Shown: positions 6,186 through 13,838 of the stretch, in pieces
How the letters are laid out: the number at the start of each line of letters is the position of its first letter
Position numbering within the stretch: position 1 is the first letter of the stretch
Virus record (IMG/VR): IMGVR_UViG_3300009149_000150
Span: 1 to 33,567 of that record
Source of the DNA: a virus
Direction: 5' to 3' (one strand)
DNA: 33,567 nucleotides
Notes under the pieces: generated by a model
Told to the model about the DNA's origin: nothing
Seen by the model: only the letters and a program-made list of their open reading frames with translations
Databases searched by the model: none
Position numbers and translations under genes: made by a program

Positions 6186-7077
6186 AAACTTTTTTTATTT
6201 TTTTTAATCGATCAATAATATTTTCATCATATTTTATTCTCTCTAGACTTATATTATGTTTAAAACAAAAATTGTTTTTAAACTCATCTCTTTTTTTGTT
6301 TTCCAACAAAGTGTTTTCTCCTCCAAAATGTTCAATCGGATGATAATGTTGTTCTCCATCAAATTCAATACATAAATTATAATCAGGCAAGTAAAAATCA
6401 AAATATAATTGCCTTTTAAATTTACAGTTGTTAAAAGTTTTTTGTTTTTTAAAATTTATTTTTTGTTCTACCAACCATTTACTTATTTCCCTCTCTCCTT
6501 TTGATTCTTTACAACTTGCACACCCAATACCAGCCAAATGACTTCCAGCTCCCTGCAAAAACTCGCCATGCATTGGACATATTATTATAACTTTTTGATA
6601 ATGATTAATGTATTCAACTAAAGAATAATTATACTTATTATCATGTATGTTTTTTGATCTATCTATAAATTCTGTAGTAGTCAATTTTTTACTACCTGAA
6701 CAAGACCTACAACCTTTTCCAGATAAGTGACCATTTGGTTTTTGTTCCCAAATTCCATGTATATGGCATAAAATTTTTACTTTAGTTTGTGTATTTGTAT
6801 AATTAACTAAAGAATAATCATAATTCTCACCATGTACTTCTATAGCTTTTTCTATAAACAATTCTTTAGTTAGACTAGTTTTTAAATTAGCTATTTTTCT
6901 ACCACACTGTTTACACCCTTGACCTATTAAATGTTTCTTAGGGGTAATATAAAAATACCCATGTTCTGCACAAAATATACTTACTTTAGTGTATGTGTTT
7001 ATATATTTAACTAGAGAATAATCATATTTTTCTCCATGTATTTCTTTAAACCGTATTTTAATTTCTTCTGTTTTCAT
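6157..7077 (-). CDS. putative homing endonuclease, zinc-ribbon repeats + Vsr/DUF559-type nuclease
   Basis: 306 residues. Three tandem repeats (about 6-59, 74-126, 137-189) share the pattern H-x-x-KYxYSLVxY...KVxIxCxxHG...HLxGxGCxxC, a DUF723-like DNA-binding zinc unit. Residues about 195-300 carry a Vsr/DUF559-type nuclease with FDFYLPDYNLCIEFDGEQHY; D227, E238 and Q243 are candidate active-site residues. Such free-standing enzymes promote their own spread between phages. It has no class A or ECF-like promoter, and its last nine residues and stop are read from the sigma promoter, so it looks inserted there. Confidence 0.85.
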   Translation of the reverse strand: MKTEEIKIRFKEIHGEKYDYSLVKYINTYTKVSIFCAEHGYFYITPKKHLIGQGCKQCGRKIANLKTSLTKELFIEKAIEVHGENYDYSLVNYTNTQTKVKILCHIHGIWEQKPNGHLSGKGCRSCSGSKKLTTTEFIDRSKNIHDNKYNYSLVEYINHYQKVIIICPMHGEFLQGAGSHLAGIGCASCKESKGEREISKWLVEQKINFKKQKTFNNCKFKRQLYFDFYLPDYNLCIEFDGEQHYHPIEHFGGENTLLENKKRDEFKNNFCFKHNISLERIKYDENIIDRLKKIKKVFKFCNIYLL

Positions 7078-7108
7078 TTCTTTTTTTTAATAAATATATT
7101 AAAAAAAA

Positions 7109-7270
7109 TTAACTTCTAGCCCAGCCTTTTGGAGTTGGGTTTACGAGAGGTCCTGGCACATTAAAAGGATCATTCTCATCTGGATCAACCTGTGGAACCG
7201 TCTTAGGTTTTGGCACAACGATTGGTCTGGGGAGAACTTCTGGTTGGGGAGATTTCAAATAACTTTCCAT
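7109..7270 (-). CDS. small proline-rich protein, overlaps upstream gene
   Basis: 53 residues, about a quarter proline, beginning MESYLKSPQPEVLPRPIVVP and ending PKGWARS. The ATG (7268-7270) lies inside the 3' end of gene 7255-8322 in another frame, a 16-nt overlap that suggests translational coupling. Continuous sense codons, distinct composition and the tight overlap argue that it is real. Function unknown. It belongs to the operon driven from 8975-9002. Confidence 0.6.
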   Translation of the reverse strand: MESYLKSPQPEVLPRPIVVPKPKTVPQVDPDENDPFNVPGPLVNPTPKGWARS

Positions 7271-8322
7271 ACTTCTAATTTTATTCTGGCCTTATCTTTG
7301 TCATCCATCATTGCTCTAAATATTTCTGTTAATGTTTGGTATGATAACTTTGACAGTTTCATTATTACACGTGGAAGATCTTCTGGCAATATATCTGCTG
7401 TTTCCAGCAAATCATTCCAGAGTGTCGGCGACAGCAGGTAATGCCAAAATTCATTTTCATATGCATCAGCCTTGCTGTAATAATACCTTAGCTCTTCTTC
7501 TGAATATTCCTGTGGGATTCCACGACAGATCAAATAATCCATCACCCCTTTATTCAGTTCGTGCAACAATACAGGAAAATTAATCCCCTTACAAAGAACG
7601 GTTGCCTCTGGTCTACCAGGCTCATCAAATTTTATTTCGTTGAACCCCTGTGTAATCTGTTGGCCTGAGCTTATAGCTTCCTGAATCGTTGCAGGATCCA
7701 TTGTCCAAAAAAGGAAATTTACTCCTGCTGTATACTCATCATACAATTGTATAAGCATAGGATTTAAATTCATTAGTTTATCACGAACAATATAATATAC
7801 ACTCTTCCAGATGTACATCGATGAACCGTGAACTAAACCATTCAGGATAACTCTCTTTTGAATCTCATCTCTCATTTTGTTTTTCTGCTCCAGGGAGAGA
7901 TTAAGAAACGGTTTTGGATTGTGATCCTGATCAGTACTTAAATCAATATTTGTTTCAATGAACGCCTGCAGGTTTACATGATCAGGAACTTTATATAAAT
8001 CCCTTATCGTTTCAACTGCTATTTTTTTAAGATCTTCCTTATGGGGAGACTCTTGTTTTGATATAAAAGAAAAAAGACCTGCTACTTTTAAACTTATGTC
8101 TTTTGTTGTTATCTCATTTCCAAAACGCCTTTCTGCTAAACTGCAAGAAGCCTCAAATTCTTTTGCCCCCAAATATTCAGGCTTATAACTAAATACATTA
8201 TTTGCATCCAAAGAAAACATCTTTGCATCTAGCGCTTTTGCTATATTTTTGTGGGGAGTAAAACTTAAATGCTGTATTGCTTTTGTAAAAGCTTTGTTCC
8301 CAATGTCTAATTTTTTGGCCAT
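7255..8322 (-). CDS. conserved-looking phage protein, unknown (possible virion-related)
   Basis: 355 residues starting MAKKLDIGNK at ATG 8320-8322. A TTG three codons upstream (8329-8331) could also serve but is less likely. Mostly helical, no TM segment, with several Trp/Tyr-rich stretches such as MYIWKSVYYIV and YENEFWHYLLSPTLW. I do not recognise the family. Its size and neighbouring unknowns leave a structural role open but unproved. It starts 25 bp after gene 8348-8947 without a promoter, so it is the second gene of a three-gene operon. Confidence 0.78.
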   Translation of the reverse strand: MAKKLDIGNKAFTKAIQHLSFTPHKNIAKALDAKMFSLDANNVFSYKPEYLGAKEFEASCSLAERRFGNEITTKDISLKVAGLFSFISKQESPHKEDLKKIAVETIRDLYKVPDHVNLQAFIETNIDLSTDQDHNPKPFLNLSLEQKNKMRDEIQKRVILNGLVHGSSMYIWKSVYYIVRDKLMNLNPMLIQLYDEYTAGVNFLFWTMDPATIQEAISSGQQITQGFNEIKFDEPGRPEATVLCKGINFPVLLHELNKGVMDYLICRGIPQEYSEEELRYYYSKADAYENEFWHYLLSPTLWNDLLETADILPEDLPRVIMKLSKLSYQTLTEIFRAMMDDKDKARIKLEVWKVI

Positions 8323-8347
8323 CAGGAACAAAGTTACAAATTATTTT

Positions 8348-8947
8348 TTAATCTTCCTTAAAATTTGGTACAATTTCTTTGAAGTCTGCAGGAATTTCTT
8401 TTTCTACAGAAATAACATCTGCAGCCCACGTTCCAACAAAATCATTGTCCCCTCTGAAATCACCACCACCTCTGCCGTTTCCTGAAGAAGTCAACAAGGA
8501 AAGTGGGTGAATCTGCCATCCATCAACATTCGGAACTTTTTTCTTATCAACAAACTCTTTCTTTGTATGGTTAACAATGAATTGAAACTCTTTTGCCTGC
8601 TTTGCTGTTAGAGGTTTAGGAATCAACTCTCTGGCAACGTGCTCTCCTTCATCTGTTGAATCACACATATCGGAGTAGTTCATTTCATTTCTAACATGGT
8701 CTGAATAATCACCCGCCCACACAATCGGTGTTTTGTGCCATTCTCCGCCCTCAATCAAAAGAGCTTCTACACATAACATCATTTTGTTTTTCAGGTATGA
8801 ATGTTCCATTAACTTAAGCCCTTGACCTGAAGTGTGCATTTTTCCGTCATAGCCTTTATAACGACTTGTAATGTGGTGAGAGTAAACGTAACTCTTAACG
8901 TTTTGTTTGTCACTCGTAAGTGAAACTGGCATAAAGTACTGGTCCAT
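8348..8947 (-). CDS. hypothetical phage protein, first gene of operon
   Basis: 199 residues, soluble. The middle part, WHKTPIVWAGDYSDHVRNEM..SDMCDSTDEGEHV, is rich in His/Asp/Cys, and a flexible SSGNGRGGGDFRGDN glycine loop follows. I do not recognise it. The class A promoter 8975-9002 lies upstream with a 27-nt leader. It heads the operon with 7255-8322 and 7109-7270. Confidence 0.75.
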   Translation of the reverse strand: MDQYFMPVSLTSDKQNVKSYVYSHHITSRYKGYDGKMHTSGQGLKLMEHSYLKNKMMLCVEALLIEGGEWHKTPIVWAGDYSDHVRNEMNYSDMCDSTDEGEHVARELIPKPLTAKQAKEFQFIVNHTKKEFVDKKKVPNVDGWQIHPLSLLTSSGNGRGGGDFRGDNDFVGTWAADVISVEKEIPADFKEIVPNFKED

Positions 8948-8974
8948 CTTTAATTGTTTTTATGTTTATATTGT

Positions 8975-9002
8975 TATAGAAAGTTTTTAAATGAAAACTT
9001 AA
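8975..9002 (-). promoter_or_regulatory. class A promoter
   Basis: TTAAGTT (8996-9002), 16 bp, CTATA; drives the operon 8348-8947 / 7255-8322 / 7109-7270. Confidence 0.85.
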
Positions 9003-9031
9003 AAAAATAGGGAGAGTTTTTATTCTTCTCC
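9001..9031 (-). terminator. terminator at the 3' end of the YubB-like gene
   Basis: Minus strand: GGAGA/TCTCC stem, then CTATTTTTTT. The stem includes the stop codon region (stop at 9020), and the T-run touches the -35 of the next promoter. Confidence 0.55.
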
Positions 9032-9922
9032 TTTATTTTCTAATGCTGTAATTATATTATCCACCTTTGCTATGAATTCGTACAACTCATTTTCAATAAG
9101 AGTTTGTTTTAACGTTGTCAAGAATGTATTAGAGCAGTATAATTCATCACCTACAAACTCTAACTCATCAATAACTTCTTTTGGGGAGAATTGCTCAAAC
9201 ATGCTAGTCAATAAGTTTGAAATGAAATTCTCATCTTCACTATCTGCTATTTGACTTAACATCCGTTCTAAACTCACCTGCTGTATTTTACCTGCAAGTA
9301 TGTAAGCCTCTCCTGAACCACCCTCTGGAATATTTTCTTCTATTGAATCTCCTGCTAAGAAAATAATTTCTCCACAATTGTAACCTAAATCCTCATCTGC
9401 GAATTTAAGTGTTATTCTAACATCAGGGAACATCTCCGAAAGTTTTTGAATAACTGGCAATGGAGTGCTCCACGCTGTATCAAAAGTTATTGTGTCGCCG
9501 TCATCACTAACGCTGTAAGCATTCCGCTTTGTCCCCCAATTTGCTATGGACCATGAATACCAATCCTGGTGTCTGTATTTTTCCAAGTTATCTAAAGCAA
9601 TGCGAGCCATTTCCAAATCTGCCTTATCTTCTTTCACAAGGTAGTTCGCAAGTTTTTCAGGCGTATTTATATTTTCAGCCTTAACCCAAGGGTAGTTTAA
9701 AATAGGAAGCAATTTAGAAGCATCTCCTTTTTCTCTGAACATTAATACAGCAACTCCGTAATCCACTTTTGAACCAGACGTAATATCTAAAGAGTTTGGT
9801 CGTGGAATAATTTTATCGAAATCTATTCCCTGATCCTCACCTCCTTTAATTTTGTTTTTTAATTCTACAATACTTTCTTTATGTCCTTCGAAAGAAAGTA
9901 TGTTTGTAACATGATTCGGCAT
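9020..9922 (-). CDS. YubB/Api92-like (DUF1281) protein 1
   Basis: 300 residues. It starts MPNHVTNILSFEG and carries DWYSWSIANWGTKRNAY, FDTAWSTPLPVIQKLSEMFP and FADEDLGYNCGE, the signature of the YubB ferredoxin-like / Api92 family found on phages and plasmids; function unknown. A paralogue lies at 14595-15419, and both have a long acidic insert and a charged helical tail. Own class A promoter at 9944-9971. Confidence 0.85.
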   Translation of the reverse strand: MPNHVTNILSFEGHKESIVELKNKIKGGEDQGIDFDKIIPRPNSLDITSGSKVDYGVAVLMFREKGDASKLLPILNYPWVKAENINTPEKLANYLVKEDKADLEMARIALDNLEKYRHQDWYSWSIANWGTKRNAYSVSDDGDTITFDTAWSTPLPVIQKLSEMFPDVRITLKFADEDLGYNCGEIIFLAGDSIEENIPEGGSGEAYILAGKIQQVSLERMLSQIADSEDENFISNLLTSMFEQFSPKEVIDELEFVGDELYCSNTFLTTLKQTLIENELYEFIAKVDNIITALENKGEE

Positions 9923-9943
9923 ATCTTTTTATATTTATATTGT

Positions 9944-9971
9944 TATAGAAAAATTCTTGGGGAGAACTTAA
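9944..9971 (-). promoter_or_regulatory. class A promoter
   Basis: TTAAGTT, 16 bp, CTATA; serves gene 9020-9922. The spacer carries TCTCCCC. Confidence 0.85.
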
Positions 9972-9974
9972 AAA

Positions 9975-10283
9975 TTAAATATGCCCCAAAAACTGACTAG
10001 GGAAAAAGCTGTCATGTTTGTGACCAGTTTCATTCTCCTTAAGCATTCGGAATCCTTTCACCAATTCCCCACAAACTTTCTTTGCATCTTCATTGCGCAG
10101 GTCTGTTGAGTAATCTTCTTTACCAACCATTTCTATTACTTCCAGGAACATTCTAATTGTTGACTGTTGTAAAGTTCTGTGCTGTCTGCGGAAGGCATCT
10201 TTAAAACCTTCTTTGTCAAATCCATAAACATTAACGAAATCTGTTATGTCGTTCATCAATTCCTGTGCTGTCTTTCTTTCCAT
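9975..10283 (-). CDS. small hypothetical protein
   Basis: 102 residues, helical and charged, beginning MERKTAQELMNDITDFVNVY. Its N-terminal pattern and a RxxHR..QQSTIRMFLEVIE stretch resemble in layout the 64-residue protein at 15845-16039 (ETYLDVIIKRH), a weak hint of kinship. Function unknown. The composite ECF-like/class A promoter at 10304-10342 makes it the rightmost protein gene with an ECF-like site. Confidence 0.75.
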   Translation of the reverse strand: MERKTAQELMNDITDFVNVYGFDKEGFKDAFRRQHRTLQQSTIRMFLEVIEMVGKEDYSTDLRNEDAKKVCGELVKGFRMLKENETGHKHDSFFPSQFLGHI

Positions 10284-10303
10284 AATTAAAGTGTTTATAA
10301 GTG

Positions 10304-10342
10304 TTATACGATTGTATAGAAAAAATGTAACTGTAAACTTAA
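10304..10342 (-). promoter_or_regulatory. composite ECF-like + class A promoter
   Basis: ECF-like: AGTTAC (10327-10332), 16 bp, CGTATAA (10304-10310). Class A: TTAAGTT (10336-10342), 16 bp, CTATA (10315-10319). Serves gene 9975-10283. Confidence 0.7.
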
Positions 10343-10351
10343 AAAAATATT

Positions 10352-10384
10352 AAAAAAAAGAGGGAGACCTTTTGGATCACCCTC
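10352..10384 (-). terminator. intrinsic terminator of the HNH gene
   Basis: Minus strand: GAGGG/CCCTC stem with a long loop, followed by TTTTTTTT. Confidence 0.7.
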
Positions 10385-10410
10385 AATTTTAAAAAAAGAC
10401 AATTATGAAA

Positions 10411-10947
10411 TTATTTTTTAAATATTATTCCTGCATAAGTTTTCGCTTCTTCAATTAATTTTATATTTTGGTAATCCGAATGTTCAAGCCTATGACATAA
10501 TACACATAAAAGTTTACATTTATCAAGCTCTTTTTTAACTACATCCCATTTTTTATTTGCTATTGTTAAAGCATTTATAGTAAATTCTTTTTTATTTGGA
10601 TCTTCATGATGAAAGTCAAATCCTGAAATATTTTCATTCCAACCACAATGTTCACATTTACCACCAAGATAATTAACTGCAAATAACTTTGCTCGATATC
10701 TTCTAACTTTAGTATCACAGGTTCCGCACCTTCTCCTATTTCCTTTTTGGTTAGATATTTCTTTTTCGCAAATAAAACATTTTGAAAAAACTTTTTCTCT
10801 AAGTGCGATATTATTTCTTTTTAATATTTGATAAACATTTTTTCTTTGTATGGATACAATTTTGGAAATGTTCATACAGCTTTCATTATCCTCTACATAA
10901 AGTTTTATTATGTATTTTTCTCTTTGTTTTTTATCATCACTATTCAT
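10411..10947 (-). CDS. HNH endonuclease (homing-type)
   Basis: 178 residues. A helix-turn-helix-like N-terminus (about 20-50: SCMNISKIVSIQRKNVYQIL) would bind DNA. Then come a zinc knuckle (C57, C60, C74, C77) and an HNH nuclease with C98/C101, the FDFHHEDP core (H113, H114), C148/C151 and H152. It would cut DNA and probably acts as a mobile, free-standing homing enzyme. It has no class A promoter and lies between the tRNA-Phe terminator and its own terminator, again as if inserted as a unit. Confidence 0.88.
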   Translation of the reverse strand: MNSDDKKQREKYIIKLYVEDNESCMNISKIVSIQRKNVYQILKRNNIALREKVFSKCFICEKEISNQKGNRRRCGTCDTKVRRYRAKLFAVNYLGGKCEHCGWNENISGFDFHHEDPNKKEFTINALTIANKKWDVVKKELDKCKLLCVLCHRLEHSDYQNIKLIEEAKTYAGIIFKK

Positions 10948-10977
10948 AACATTTTTATTATAAATAGTATTAAAAAT

Positions 10978-11025
10978 AAAAAAGACTCACTTATTTTATT
11001 ATAAAATAAAAGATGAGTCTTTTTT
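10978..11025 (-). terminator. terminator of tRNA-Phe (bidirectional)
   Basis: A 12-bp arm AAAAAAGACTCA / TGAGTCTTTTTT encloses an AT-rich inner hairpin. It ends in T-runs on both strands. Confidence 0.85.
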
Positions 11026-11028
11026 ATG

Positions 11029-11103
11029 TAGAGTGGCCTAGATTTGAACTAGGGACACATGGATATTCAATCACATTGCTCTACCAGGCTGAGCTACCAC
11101 TCT
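11029..11103 (-). tRNA. tRNA-Phe (GAA), extra base in anticodon stem
   Basis: 75 nt. Acceptor AGAGTGG/CCACTCT with discriminator A, D-arm GCTC/GAGC, T-arm CCTAG-TTCAAAT-CTAGG. The only fold I find for the anticodon arm is ATG(T)GA/TCCAT with loop TTGAATA, giving GAA. It needs one unpaired T inside the 5' strand of the stem. A tRNA variant or a decayed gene are both possible. CCA is not encoded. The strong terminator at 10978-11025 follows. Confidence 0.7.
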
Positions 11104-11151
11104 GTGTTGTTATAAATATACCCAGGGAGAGCTATAAAATAAATGGAAAAT

Positions 11152-11619
11152 TTAAAAAAAGTGAAACAAATATTTTCCCGTATCTGTAATTGAAATGAAT
11201 TCACCCAATCTTTCGTCGCTTCCTTTTCTAGAAATTTTTATAATGTGTGTCCCCAACGCCATTCTTTGGTCTTGCTTTTCAAGCCCCAACATTTGAATTA
11301 AAGCGTATGCTTCCATTTTTTCTACTTTTCTTCTGTAGGTATGAATCGTAATAATAACCTCCTCATATGTATCGTATGAAAGAATAGAAGACACGTAAGT
11401 GCATGCTTCTAGGTAATCTTTATGATCCGTAATAAAAACATTTAATAGTGAAAACAAATATTCTGCTTTGTCTTTATCTTTTATTTTTATTTTACCAAAA
11501 CTACAATTTGAGTTTGTTACATCAATCCCGTATCCATCTCCATCTCTGAAAGCCAAAACATATAAAGTATCTTTTTTATATCTATGTCTTTCTTCGGTCA
11601 ATATTCTGAATGGTTCCAT
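11152..11619 (-). CDS. hypothetical protein, second gene of operon
   Basis: 155 residues, mixed alpha/beta, no TM or cysteine motif. It includes a VLAFRDGDGYGIDVTNSN strand-rich N-terminal part and a central helical stretch. I do not recognise it. It starts 18 bp after gene 11638-12024 with no promoter between, so the two are co-transcribed from 12038-12065. Confidence 0.72.
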   Translation of the reverse strand: MEPFRILTEERHRYKKDTLYVLAFRDGDGYGIDVTNSNCSFGKIKIKDKDKAEYLFSLLNVFITDHKDYLEACTYVSSILSYDTYEEVIITIHTYRRKVEKMEAYALIQMLGLEKQDQRMALGTHIIKISRKGSDERLGEFISITDTGKYLFHFF

Positions 11620-11637
11620 CCTATATGTGTGTTTGTG

Positions 11638-12024
11638 CTAAATAAGTAATTCTGAAATCGACACTTGTTCCTTTGGTAAGACTACAACAAAGTCAATCAT
11701 TATGTAAGACTTTTCGTATCCTGTGAAAGTTGAGTCTGTGAAATTTCTGTAGGTGTATTTGTAATATACTCTTTTTGGTGAATCAATACCCCTACCAAAT
11801 TTAGAAATTTCTTTTGTGTCTTCTAAAATCTTTTTTATTTGCTTGTTAATATTTCTTAAGTTAAATTTTTTTGTCGTTGGTTTATTGTCCTTATCCAGCT
11901 CCAAGTATGCGACAATTTGAAAGTCGCCGTATTTATTGTAGTCATCTACATGAGCAGAAGAAACGCCTTCTATGCTTTCAGTCTTTTCTGCTACCGCTCG
12001 TGCTATTTCTATCTTATCTTCCAT
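11638..12024 (-). CDS. hypothetical protein, first gene of operon
   Basis: 128 residues with a charged N-terminal helix (MEDKIEIARAVAEKTESIEG) and a basic central helix (NLRNINKQIKKILEDTKEI). Function unknown. Class A promoter at 12038-12065. Confidence 0.72.
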   Translation of the reverse strand: MEDKIEIARAVAEKTESIEGVSSAHVDDYNKYGDFQIVAYLELDKDNKPTTKKFNLRNINKQIKKILEDTKEISKFGRGIDSPKRVYYKYTYRNFTDSTFTGYEKSYIMIDFVVVLPKEQVSISELLI

Positions 12025-12037
12025 GTCTTTTTTTATT

Positions 12038-12065
12038 TATAGAAAAACTTAATCCATAAACTTAA
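12038..12065 (-). promoter_or_regulatory. class A promoter
   Basis: TTAAGTT, 16 bp, CTATA; drives 11638-12024 and 11152-11619. Confidence 0.85.
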
Positions 12066-12116
12066 ATTTTTTTTTTATTTATTTTTTTTTAAGTTTCTTT
12101 TCTTTTTCTTTCTATA

Positions 12117-12180
12117 GGTTGGCGCTTTTGATTTGGGGGCTTTTAAAAAAAAGGAGAGGATCAAATCCCCTCCTGGTTAA
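12117..12180 (+). ncRNA. class B short RNA B3 (candidate)
   Basis: Plus-strand promoter: TTAAGTT (12089-12095), 16 bp, CTATA (12112-12116), then GGTTGGC (12117-12123). It runs into the terminator hairpin of gene 12183-12749. Confidence 0.45.
12145..12173 (-). terminator. intrinsic terminator of gene 12183-12749
   Basis: Minus strand: GGAGGGGA/TCCTCTCC stem around TTTGA, with one wobble pair, followed by TTTTTTTT. Confidence 0.88.
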
Positions 12181-12182
12181 TA

Positions 12183-12749
12183 TTAATCATCCTCCTCCTC
12201 ATCATCCTCCTCCTCATCATCCTCCTCCTCATCATCGTCATCGAAGAAGTAACCTTGAGCACGACAATCTGTTGGGTATGGTATGCTATGGAAGTCGCTA
12301 GGAATTTCCTCAACCAATTTCGGTAATTTAATCCCATTCTTTGCTGCAATTTCAAATTTACCGTAGCCATTTGGGTGAACTTGTTTCCAGCCCTCCGACA
12401 CCAACAAGTTTGCTGTTTTTCCTCCCTCAGTTTCTAGTGGTTGTTCCCAATTGGTAAAGTCAACTCCTCGTGTGTATGAACGCTCTCCGTTCGTTATTAT
12501 GGTCTTATGCAACAAGTCAATCGCTGCTCCTCTCTTTTGGTCTGTATCTCCATCAAGACACAGTCCATTCATTTCAGCAATCAACTCGTAAATGTCTGTA
12601 CCACCAAACACTCCGTAGCCCTCGTATTCTTCTTCTGTGAACACTCGTCCATCTTCTGTAATCATATGGACAACAAATGTGTCTCTACCAGAATATTGGT
12701 TTGCAATGCTTCTGTTTGTGTCTGAAGTTTTCCAACTAAAAAATCCCAT
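12183..12749 (-). CDS. phage protein of the MGFFSWKTSDT type with acidic repeat tail
   Basis: 188 residues. The N-terminal MGFFSWKTSDTNRSIAN and the D-G-R-V-F..EEEYEGYGVFGG-x-D pattern recall an uncharacterised protein group seen in many tailed phages. The C-terminus is a pure Asp/Glu tail made by a 15-bp tandem repeat (about three copies, 12186-12230). Such acidic tails can mimic DNA or bind basic proteins; that role is speculation here. Class A promoter at 12779-12806, terminator at 12145-12173. Confidence 0.8.
   Translation of the reverse strand: MGFFSWKTSDTNRSIANQYSGRDTFVVHMITEDGRVFTEEEYEGYGVFGGTDIYELIAEMNGLCLDGDTDQKRGAAIDLLHKTIITNGERSYTRGVDFTNWEQPLETEGGKTANLLVSEGWKQVHPNGYGKFEIAAKNGIKLPKLVEEIPSDFHSIPYPTDCRAQGYFFDDDDEEEDDEEEDDEEEDD
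12186..12230 (+). repeat. 15-bp in-frame tandem repeat (Asp/Glu)
   Basis: About three direct copies of a CATCCTCCTCCTCAT-type unit, read on the minus strand as alternating Glu and Asp runs at the protein C-terminus. Length variation by slippage is expected. Confidence 0.75.
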
Positions 12750-12778
12750 ATCTTTATTTTTTTATTTGTTTATATTGT

Positions 12779-12806
12779 TATAGAAAAATTTGTTTTAAAA
12801 ACTTAA
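12779..12806 (-). promoter_or_regulatory. class A promoter
   Basis: TTAAGTT, 16 bp, CTATA; serves gene 12183-12749. Confidence 0.85.
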
Positions 12807-12809
12807 AAA

Positions 12810-12995
12810 TTATCTGTCTTTTTCTATTACAAAATATGAATCCAATTCTTCTTCCTGGTCATCTTGTGTTCCATCTTCATTATGGATCACAGGAAATTTT
12901 ACATATAAAAAATCCCATCCGTCCTCATATGAATCAAACTCATGAGCCGTGAAGCAATGGTTATCAAACTCATCTACAATTATAAACTTTTCCAT
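12810..12995 (-). CDS. small acidic protein, unknown
   Basis: 61 residues, very rich in Asp/Glu (DGTQDDQEEELDSYF near the C-terminus) with aromatic residues in the first half. A DNA mimic or protein inhibitor would fit the composition but nothing proves it. Own class A promoter at 13010-13037. Confidence 0.7.
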   Translation of the reverse strand: MEKFIIVDEFDNHCFTAHEFDSYEDGWDFLYVKFPVIHNEDGTQDDQEEELDSYFVIEKDR

Positions 12996-13009
12996 CCTGT
13001 CTTTTTATT

Positions 13010-13037
13010 TATAGAAAGAAACTAATTAAAAACTTAA
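13010..13037 (-). promoter_or_regulatory. class A promoter
   Basis: TTAAGTT, 16 bp, CTATA; serves gene 12810-12995. The -35 contains the stop codon of gene 13034-13501. Confidence 0.85.
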
Positions 13038-13501
13038 TTTACTTTCATCATTGCTCTGTTAATAATTTCAGCATATGCACCAATAATCAATTTTCTGTTT
13101 TCTGAATGATTTTTGTTATCAATTATTCTTTGTTCTGTTCGAATGTTTTCTTCGTGTACATATTTTCTCCATTCGCTTACATCATCCCCAAAATCAATTT
13201 GTCTTTCAATCGTTAATGAAATTCGCAATTCGGGTTTCAACTCAATTTCTAAATTAACTTCACGAACAATTCTTTGCCCAAAATTATCTCTCAACTGAAT
13301 ATATTTTTTGCCAGTTAGAAAACCAATAAAACGCAAAAATACAGTTGACTTTTCATCTCTCTTTTTTTCTTCCAATTCTTGTAAGAACTGACGAACTTCT
13401 AGTTGTTCACTTTCGGTTACTGAAAAGTCAACTCTTTGTCTTGCTACAAGAACTTTTCCAAGCAACAATTCGTTTATTCTGAATGTATTAAAATCTGGCA
13501 T
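13034..13501 (-). CDS. hypothetical protein
   Basis: 155 residues, charged, with an RQFLQELEEKKRDEKS helix and an alternating strand region (LEIELKPELRISLTIERQIDF). Unknown. The stop codon falls in the next promoter. Class A promoter at 13520-13547. Confidence 0.72.
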   Translation of the reverse strand: MPDFNTFRINELLLGKVLVARQRVDFSVTESEQLEVRQFLQELEEKKRDEKSTVFLRFIGFLTGKKYIQLRDNFGQRIVREVNLEIELKPELRISLTIERQIDFGDDVSEWRKYVHEENIRTEQRIIDNKNHSENRKLIIGAYAEIINRAMMKVN

Positions 13502-13519
13502 ATGTCGTTTGTTTTATGT

Positions 13520-13547
13520 TATAGAAAAATTTTGAATGAAAACTTAA
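13520..13547 (-). promoter_or_regulatory. class A promoter
   Basis: TTAAGTT, 16 bp, CTATA; serves gene 13034-13501. Confidence 0.85.
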
Positions 13548-13549
13548 AA

Positions 13550-13789
13550 TTAATTAAAATTTAAACTGCAAATCATACAAGTTTGTGCGTATCGAATGAA
13601 ATCTTCAAAGTCCATGTTTCTATAAATCCAAGACAATTCTTTCTCATTGAATATCCTGCCAGTTTTGTAATCACAAGCAGAAACAATATTCTTATCTCTC
13701 TCGTACATCAAGTAAGTATCGAATCCAATAAGTGGGTATACCCACAAATTATCTGTTGACTTAACCCCTATCATTGTTGTATTTTTCAT
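13550..13789 (-). CDS. small hypothetical protein
   Basis: 79 residues, aromatic-rich (WVYPLIGFDTYLMY; WIYRNMDFEDFIRYA), with two cysteines in CMIC near the C-terminus and one in SACDY. Unknown. Class A promoter at 13805-13832. Confidence 0.7.
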   Translation of the reverse strand: MKNTTMIGVKSTDNLWVYPLIGFDTYLMYERDKNIVSACDYKTGRIFNEKELSWIYRNMDFEDFIRYAQTCMICSLNFN

Positions 13790-13804
13790 GTCTTTCTTTT
13801 TATT

Positions 13805-13832
13805 TATAGAAACTTTATTGGGGAGAACTTAA
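13805..13832 (-). promoter_or_regulatory. class A promoter
   Basis: TTAAGTT, 16 bp, CTATA; serves gene 13550-13789. The spacer has TCTCCCC. Confidence 0.85.
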
Positions 13833-13838
13833 AAAATA

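Noticed and set aside
7570-7590. HExxxG-like motif (LLHELNKG) in gene 7255-8322 as a zinc protease site
   Set aside because: The motif lacks the second histidine of HExxH and no other metal ligand pattern is seen.
8323-8331. TTG start for gene 7255-8322
   Set aside because: An ATG three codons downstream gives a more usual start with MAKK.
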